Below are positions 59,513 through 64,000 of a stretch of 64,000 bases of DNA, in pieces. Each line of letters starts with the position of its first letter. Position 1 is the stretch's first letter. This stretch comes from Luethyella okanaganae. GTDB lineage: Bacteria; Actinomycetota; Actinomycetes; Actinomycetales; Microbacteriaceae. The translations under genes and the position numbers were made by a program. Under the pieces are notes generated by a model, which saw only the letters and a list, made by a program, of their open reading frames with translations, had not been told where the DNA came from and searched no databases. Location of the stretch: the NCBI RefSeq assembly GCF_042660285.1, contig NZ_JBHSTP010000001.1, positions 248,001-312,000 of the forward strand. Reading direction: 5' to 3'.

Positions 59513-59959
59513 ATGACCCTTCCGCCCTTGCCAGACACCGCCATCGACATCAAGGCCCACGCGGTGGATTGGCGTGCCGCCGTCGAGTTGAGCGGTGCCG
59601 CCCTGCGTCGGTCCGGGGCCACGGGCGCAGGCTATACGCAGCGGATGGTGCGGATGATCGACGAGTTCGGCGCCTATATCGTGATCGCCCCGGGGCTCGC
59701 GCTCGTTCATGCGCGGCCGGGACCCGATGTGCTGGCCGATGGCCTGAGCGTCGTGATCCTCGCCGAGCCGGTGGTGTTCGGGCATCCGCACAACGACCCG
59801 GTGAGCGTCGTGATCGGTCTTGCGGTGACGAGTGCGGACGAGCACGTGCACTCGGTCGCCGAGCTCGCCAACGTGTTCAACGACGAGAGTGTCATCCCCG
59901 CCATCGCCGCGGCGACCGATGCCGCGCAGGTGCGCGAGATCCTGGGCGTGGCCGGGTGA
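59513..59959 (+). CDS. PTS EIIA component (fructose/mannitol/ascorbate type)
   Basis: A 148-residue EIIA of the PTS_EIIA_2 fold. The phosphorylated His is at about residue 66 in IVIAPGLALVHARPG. The C-terminal VSVVIGLAVTSADEHVHSVA matches the family block around the second conserved His. EIIA normally passes phosphate from HPr to EIIB. It overlaps the EIIB gene by four bases (GTGA), but no EIIC transporter lies in the window. It sits between nucleoside salvage genes, so a sugar released from nucleosides or a regulatory function are both possible. Confidence 0.87.
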   Translation: MTLPPLPDTAIDIKAHAVDWRAAVELSGAALRRSGATGAGYTQRMVRMIDEFGAYIVIAPGLALVHARPGPDVLADGLSVVILAEPVVFGHPHNDPVSVVIGLAVTSADEHVHSVAELANVFNDESVIPAIAAATDAAQVREILGVAG

Positions 59960-60231
59960 AGGTCGTCGCCATCTGCGGGGCGGGAATCGGGACATCGGTG
60001 ATTCTCCAGGTGAACGCCGAGCGTGCTCTGCGGCGACTGGACATCGAGGCGAGCGTGACCGCGTCGAACATCGCGAATGTGCAGCAGGCTGCGGCGGACG
60101 CGCAGGTGATCCTCACTTCTCCCGAACTGGTCGAGCGAATCGGGAAGACCAACGCGGACGTCGTCGTGATCCTGAACTACCTCGACATGCAGGAGATCAC
60201 CGAGAAGCTCGAAGCGGCGCTCGGCCGGTAA
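59956..60231 (+). CDS. PTS EIIB component (ascorbate/galactitol-like)
   Basis: A 91-residue EIIB starting at GTG 59956. The phosphocysteine is Cys7 in the loop ICGAGIGTS, the standard PTS_IIB lactose/galactitol/ascorbate form. The rest (VTASNIANVQQAAADAQVIL, then SPELVERIG, VVVILNYLDMQEITEKLEAAL) forms the small Rossmann-like domain. It is translationally coupled to EIIA. A 22-base gap separates it from the convergent mutase gene. Without an EIIC neighbour its transport role is unproven. Confidence 0.87.
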   Translation: MKVVAICGAGIGTSVILQVNAERALRRLDIEASVTASNIANVQQAAADAQVILTSPELVERIGKTNADVVVILNYLDMQEITEKLEAALGR

Positions 60232-60253
60232 CGTCGGACGGCCGCCGGGCGGC

Positions 60254-61966
60254 TCACTCGCTCCCGATGAGCTTCCTCATGCCTGCCTCGAGCTGCGAGA
60301 CCGTGGCTATGGCAGCGGCTTTGCGCTCGGCAATGGATCCCGTCGCCGATGAAGCGTCGATGTAGATCTTGAGTTTTGGTTCGGTGCCGCTCGGTCGCAC
60401 CATCACGCGCGCACCGTCATCGAGCCGGATGCGCAGGACATCGCTCGGCGGGAGGCTGCCGAAACCATCGCTGAGGTCCTCGATCCTGTCGACGCGAAGG
60501 CCGCCGATCTCGGCGGGAGGATCTGCGCGCAACGCCGCCATGATCGTCGTGATCCTGGCGAGGTCGGTGACGCGCACCGAGATCTGACTGGAGGCGAAGT
60601 GCCCGAACGTCTCACTGAAACGGTCCAGGTGCTCGGCGACGGAACTGCCGTTCGCCTTGAGCTCGCTCGCAAGCGAGAGGAACGCGACGGCGGCCGAGAT
60701 GCCGTCCTTGTCGCGCACCGTCTCGGGGTTGACGAGGTAGCCGAGAGCTTCCTCGTAGCCGTAGATGAGTCCGGGAGCCCGGGAAACCCATTTGAAGCCC
60801 GTGAGCGTGTCCGAGAACTCGAGGCCGTAGGCCGTCGCCACCGCCTCGAGAGCTGGGGAGGACACGATCGAACAGGCGAGCGTGCCGCTCGGGCCGCCGT
60901 CGCCGGGCTGCTGAGCTGCCTGCTCGGCGGCACGCCAGCCGAGCAGGGCGCCGACCTCGTTGCCGCTCAGCCGACGAAAGCCGTCCGTGCTCGCGGCATC
61001 GGGGATCGCGACTGCGAGCCGGTCGGCGTCGGGATCGTTCGCGATGACGAGCTCCGCACCGACCGCGCGTGCCGCGGCGAAAGCGAGGTCCATCGCACCC
61101 GGTTCCTCGGGGTTGGGGAACGCGACCGTCGGGAAGGCTGGGTCCGGGTCGATCTGCGCACTCACAAGGTGGGGGTCATCGAAGCCGGCGATCCTGAAGA
61201 CGCGCTGCGCGGTCTGCCATCCGACGCCGTGCATCGCCGTGTACACGACCTCGACATGCGAGCGGGGGGCGGAGGCCACGGCGGCCGTCGCAGCCACGTA
61301 CGCCTCGATCACGGCCTCGTCGGCCGTCTCGTAGGAGCCGCGAGGAAGCTCGAGGACATCGAGTTCGGCGGCGACGCGCAGGATCTCCTCGGCGATCTCG
61401 GCATCGGCAGGTGGAACGATCTGAGAGCCCTCGTCGCGGCCGCCGAGATAGACCTTGTACCCGTTGTCGTCCGGCGGATTGTGCGAGGCCGTGACCATGA
61501 CTCCGGCGCTCGTGCCGAGGTGGCGGACCGCGAAGGCGAGCACGGGGGTGGGCAGCAGCCGGGGGAGGAGGGTCGCGCGCACCCCGGCACCGGCCATGAG
61601 CTCGGCGGTGTCCGTGGCGAAGACGCGCGAGTTCTTGCGTCCGTCGTAGCCGATGACGACGGATGGTGCGGTGCCGGGAACCGCGCGGGCGACCAGGTAG
61701 GCGGCAAGGCCCGCTGCGGCCTGGGAGACGAGCACCCGGTTCATCCGGTTGGAGCCGGCGGCGATCTGGCCGCGCAGGCCGGCCGTGCCGAACGCGAGAC
61801 GCTCGTCGAAGCGGTCGTGCAACTCGGCGACGGCGTCTTCGGAGCCGGCACCGGCCTCGTCGATGAGCTGCTGTAGCTCCGCTCGGGTCTCGGCGTCCGG
61901 ATCCTGGGCGAGCCAGGCCAGGGCCTCGGCGACGACGCCAGCGGCCGAAGCGTCGGTAGGGTTCAC
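60254..61966 (-). CDS. Phospho-sugar mutase (phosphoglucomutase/phosphomannomutase superfamily)
   Basis: A 570-residue alpha-D-phosphohexomutase. The catalytic phosphoserine loop is VTASHNPPDDNGYKVY, the Mg site is ANDPDADRLAVA, the sugar-binding loop is GYEEALGYLV, and the phosphate-binding loop is MVRPSGTEPKLKIYI. The length suits the PGM2/PMM2-like subfamily, which includes phosphopentomutase activity, useful next to nucleoside phosphorylases. The GTG start at 61966 overlaps the purine nucleoside phosphorylase stop. The M. tuberculosis counterpart in the same place is pmmB. Confidence 0.92.
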   Translation of the reverse strand: MNPTDASAAGVVAEALAWLAQDPDAETRAELQQLIDEAGAGSEDAVAELHDRFDERLAFGTAGLRGQIAAGSNRMNRVLVSQAAAGLAAYLVARAVPGTAPSVVIGYDGRKNSRVFATDTAELMAGAGVRATLLPRLLPTPVLAFAVRHLGTSAGVMVTASHNPPDDNGYKVYLGGRDEGSQIVPPADAEIAEEILRVAAELDVLELPRGSYETADEAVIEAYVAATAAVASAPRSHVEVVYTAMHGVGWQTAQRVFRIAGFDDPHLVSAQIDPDPAFPTVAFPNPEEPGAMDLAFAAARAVGAELVIANDPDADRLAVAIPDAASTDGFRRLSGNEVGALLGWRAAEQAAQQPGDGGPSGTLACSIVSSPALEAVATAYGLEFSDTLTGFKWVSRAPGLIYGYEEALGYLVNPETVRDKDGISAAVAFLSLASELKANGSSVAEHLDRFSETFGHFASSQISVRVTDLARITTIMAALRADPPAEIGGLRVDRIEDLSDGFGSLPPSDVLRIRLDDGARVMVRPSGTEPKLKIYIDASSATGSIAERKAAAIATVSQLEAGMRKLIGSE

Positions 61967-62790
61967 AGTTCGGCCACGATCCGTGCGAGCAGCGCGCTGA
62001 TCGCCGGCCCGGCGGCCTGACCGGCCTCGATGACCTCGTTGTGGCTGAGTGGCGTCTTCTGGATGCCGGCGGCGAGGTTCGTCACGAGGGACATGCCGAG
62101 GATCTCCATGCCTGTCTGTCGAGCGGCGATCGCCTCGAGCGCGGTCGACATGCCCACAAGGTGCCCGCCGATCGCCTTCGCCATCTGCACCTCGGCGGGG
62201 GTCTCATAGTGCGGGCCGCGGAACTGGCAGTAGACGCCCTCGTCCAGGCCTGGGTCGATCGAGCGGGCGAGGTCGCGCAGGCGCTTCGAATACAGGTCGG
62301 TGAGGTCGACGAACGTCGCACCCTCGAGCGGGGAGTCCGCGGTGAGATTGATGTGGTCGCTGATGAGCACAGGGGTTCCCGCCTTCCAGTGCTCCTTGAT
62401 GCCGCCGGCGCCGTTCGTGAGGATCATGGTCTTCGCACCCGTCGCTGCGGCGGTGCGAACACTGTGCACCACGCGGCGCACGCCGTGACCCTCGTAGTAG
62501 TGTGTGCGGGCGCCGATGACGAGGGCTCGCTTGCCGTTCGGCAGGAGCACCGAACGCAGGGTCCCGACATGCCCATCGACCGCCGGCTTGCTGAAACCGA
62601 TGATCTCGGTCGCCGCGACGGTGGCCGTCGTCTCGCCGATGAGGTCGGCGGCCTTGCCCCAGCCACTGCCGAGGGTCAATGCGACATCGTGGCGTTCGAC
62701 GCCGGTCTTCTCCGCGACCTGCTCCGCAGCGGTCCGTGCGACCTCGAACGGGTCGGTTTCCGACAGGTCAAGCGGATTCGTCTCAGACAT
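61963..62790 (-). CDS. Purine nucleoside phosphorylase (inosine/guanosine type)
   Basis: A 275-residue trimeric-type PNP that phosphorolyses inosine and guanosine. The opening LTLGSGWGKAADLIGE holds the phosphate-binding Ser. HYYEGHGVRRVVHSVRTAAA, LTNGAGGIKEHWKAGTPVLISDHIN and CQFRGPHYETPAEVQMAKAIG are the family signatures, and GMSTALEAIAARQTGMEILG follows. ATG 62790 stands six bases after ACTCTA (TAGAGT on its strand). It forms a two-gene unit with the mutase, which can process the ribose-1-phosphate produced. Confidence 0.96.
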   Translation of the reverse strand: MSETNPLDLSETDPFEVARTAAEQVAEKTGVERHDVALTLGSGWGKAADLIGETTATVAATEIIGFSKPAVDGHVGTLRSVLLPNGKRALVIGARTHYYEGHGVRRVVHSVRTAAATGAKTMILTNGAGGIKEHWKAGTPVLISDHINLTADSPLEGATFVDLTDLYSKRLRDLARSIDPGLDEGVYCQFRGPHYETPAEVQMAKAIGGHLVGMSTALEAIAARQTGMEILGMSLVTNLAAGIQKTPLSHNEVIEAGQAAGPAISALLARIVAEL

Positions 62791-62796
62791 GAGACC

Positions 62797-62802
62797 ACTC
62801 TA
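62797..62802 (-). promoter_or_regulatory. -10 hexamer TAGAGT for the PNP gene (leaderless)
   Basis: TAGAGT on the minus strand ends six bases before the ATG at 62790. Confidence 0.55.
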
Positions 62803-62838
62803 ACGATCGGCGATCCCTGTTCGACGGCCACGCTCGTT

Positions 62839-62868
62839 TTGCCGGTGAGAGAACCGCTACGCCAGAAT
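62839..62868 (+). promoter_or_regulatory. Promoter TTGCCG-N18-CAGAAT for the flavoprotein gene (leaderless)
   Basis: TTGCCG (62839-62844) and CAGAAT (62863-62868) have an 18-base spacer. The -10 ends six bases before the ATG at 62875, which favours that start over the ATG at 62869. Confidence 0.5.
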
Positions 62869-62874
62869 ATGAGC

Positions 62875-64000
62875 ATGTCCTACGAGTTCGAGCGCAAACA
62901 GAGAATCGCCGTACTCGGGGGCGGCCCCGGCGGGTACGAGGCGGCGCTCTCCGGCGCCCAGCTCGGTGCGGAGGTCACGCTCGTCGAACGGGTTGGCGTC
63001 GGAGGCTCGGCCGTGCTGACCGACGTGGTGCCTTCGAAGTCGTTGATCGCGACCGCCGAGGCGAGCAATTCCATCAAGGAGGCCGCCGACCTCGGGGTGC
63101 AGTTCTACCTCCGAGGTGAGTCGGGCAAGCCCGTGCGACCCGATGTCGCGATCAATCTCGCCGCCGTCAACAAGCGCCTGCTCGGCCTGGCTCACCAGCA
63201 ATCCGAGGACATGAGAGCGAACCTCCTGCGTGCCGGAGTTCGGCTTGTGCAGGGTGAGGGACGCCTCGACGGCACGAGCGGCGTCATCGTGTCGACCGCA
63301 CCAGGGGGCTCCGGAACGGACTTCGACCGCATCGACGCCGACACCATCGTCGTCTCCGTCGGCGCGAGTCCACGCGTGCTGGCGTCCGCCGCGCCCGATG
63401 GGGAGCGGATCCTCACCTGGACCCAGCTGTACGATCTGCAGTCGGTGCCCGAACATCTCATCGTCGTCGGATCTGGCGTGACCGGTGCCGAGTTCGCATC
63501 CGCCTATCGCGCCCTCGGCGCCGAGGTGACGCTGATCTCCAGCCGTGACCAGGTGCTCCCCGGTGAGGACGCCGACGCCGCCCGCGTGATCGAGAACGTC
63601 TTCACCCGCAACGGCATGACGGTTCTCTCCACCTCGCGCGCAGACTCCGTCGTGCGCACCGCGTCCGGCGTCACCGCGACTCTGTCCGACGGGCGGGAGG
63701 TCGAGGGGAGCCACTGTCTCATGGCGGTCGGGTCGATCCCGAACACGGCGGGCATCGGCCTCGAAGAGGCGGGAGTGCAGCTCAGCGAGAGCGGGCACAT
63801 CCGGGTCAACCGGGTCGCGCGCACCTCTATGCCGAACATTTACGCTGCGGGGGACTGCACGACGTTCCTGCCGCTCGCCTCGGTCGCCTCGATGCAGGGC
63901 CGCACCGCCGTTTTCCACGCGATGGGCGACATCGTCAGCCCGCCGGAGAGGCGCAACATCACCTCGAACATCTTCACGCAGCCCGAGATCGCCACCGTCG
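62875..64000 (+). CDS. NAD(P)H-quinone dehydrogenase-like flavoprotein (LpdA type), 3' end outside window
   Basis: The first 375 or so residues of a pyridine-nucleotide disulfide oxidoreductase-like flavoprotein. The FAD motif is IAVLGGGPGGYEAALSGAQLG. Where lipoamide dehydrogenases have the CxxxxC redox pair, this protein reads VGVGGSAVLTDVVPSKSL and has no Cys, the known feature of M. tuberculosis LpdA (Rv3303c), a quinone reductase. The NAD-binding motif is IVVGSGVTGAEFASAYRALG, and the second FAD segment is IYAAGDCT. The dimerisation domain begins at NIFTQPEIATV and runs off the edge. It is divergent from the PNP gene, as in mycobacteria. Confidence 0.88.
   Translation, partial: MSYEFERKQRIAVLGGGPGGYEAALSGAQLGAEVTLVERVGVGGSAVLTDVVPSKSLIATAEASNSIKEAADLGVQFYLRGESGKPVRPDVAINLAAVNKRLLGLAHQQSEDMRANLLRAGVRLVQGEGRLDGTSGVIVSTAPGGSGTDFDRIDADTIVVSVGASPRVLASAAPDGERILTWTQLYDLQSVPEHLIVVGSGVTGAEFASAYRALGAEVTLISSRDQVLPGEDADAARVIENVFTRNGMTVLSTSRADSVVRTASGVTATLSDGREVEGSHCLMAVGSIPNTAGIGLEEAGVQLSESGHIRVNRVARTSMPNIYAAGDCTTFLPLASVASMQGRTAVFHAMGDIVSPPERRNITSNIFTQPEIATV

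Overview
The window is GC-rich, has actinobacterial codon use and carries many apparently leaderless starts. Its gene order around sdhCDAB, cdd, deoA, add, a phosphosugar mutase, a purine nucleoside phosphorylase and an LpdA-type flavoprotein recalls Mycobacterium tuberculosis Rv3303c-Rv3319. A RamB/pckG pair, an FMN-riboswitch rib operon and LAxTG-type cell-wall proteins also point to a Gram-positive actinomycete. My best guess is a Microbacteriaceae-like genome. No tRNA, rRNA, CRISPR array, transposase or sortase was seen.

Region 1 (1-14777) looks catabolic. It holds an incomplete SDR gene, a branched-chain/aromatic-type ABC importer (binding protein, LivH, a fused LivM-LivG, LivF), an NTF2-like protein, MoaF, and AraC- and IclR-type regulators. 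These are followed by a two-component flavin monooxygenase (reductase plus HpaB-like oxygenase), an aldehyde dehydrogenase, a thiolase and a 3-hydroxyacyl-CoA dehydrogenase-like SDR. The most economical reading is uptake and oxidation of an aromatic acid or amine, ending in beta-oxidation-like steps. The substrate is unknown. A broken alcohol dehydrogenase sits inside the cluster.

Region 2 (14788-28636) is mostly core metabolism. It holds a RamB-like regulator divergent from pckG, a multidrug-type ABC exporter with its own small HTH regulator and paired operators, a DUF2269-like membrane protein, the rib operon (riboswitch, ribD, ribE, ribBA, ribH), a truncated acetyltransferase, trpS, xthA and a YihY/BrkB protein.

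Region 3 (28637-43773) is the unusual part. Two giant surface proteins of 2200 and 2570 residues are built from repeated CnaB/prealbumin-like and DUF5979-like domains, share a C-terminal module, and end in LASTG or LAVTG sorting signals. The two genes share a 5' leader that can fold into the same RNA architecture, with CCCGA in both hairpin loops and in a third unpaired position. The stems differ in sequence but still pair. This is the best candidate here for an undescribed regulatory element.

Region 4 (43774-64000) carries sdhBADC behind a DtxR/IdeR-like palindrome, a glycosyltransferase divergent from a mannose-1-phosphate guanylyltransferase, and a nucleoside system: two BMP lipoproteins, an ABC ATPase, two permeases, cytidine deaminase, thymidine phosphorylase, adenosine deaminase, phosphosugar mutase and purine nucleoside phosphorylase. 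Together these can import nucleosides, release bases and route ribose/deoxyribose phosphate into central metabolism. A PTS EIIA-EIIB pair without EIIC is embedded in it. The window ends inside an NAD(P)H-quinone dehydrogenase-like gene. A 56-bp palindromic core recurs at 284-339 and 20637-20692; in the first copy it supplies the last residues of two convergent genes.
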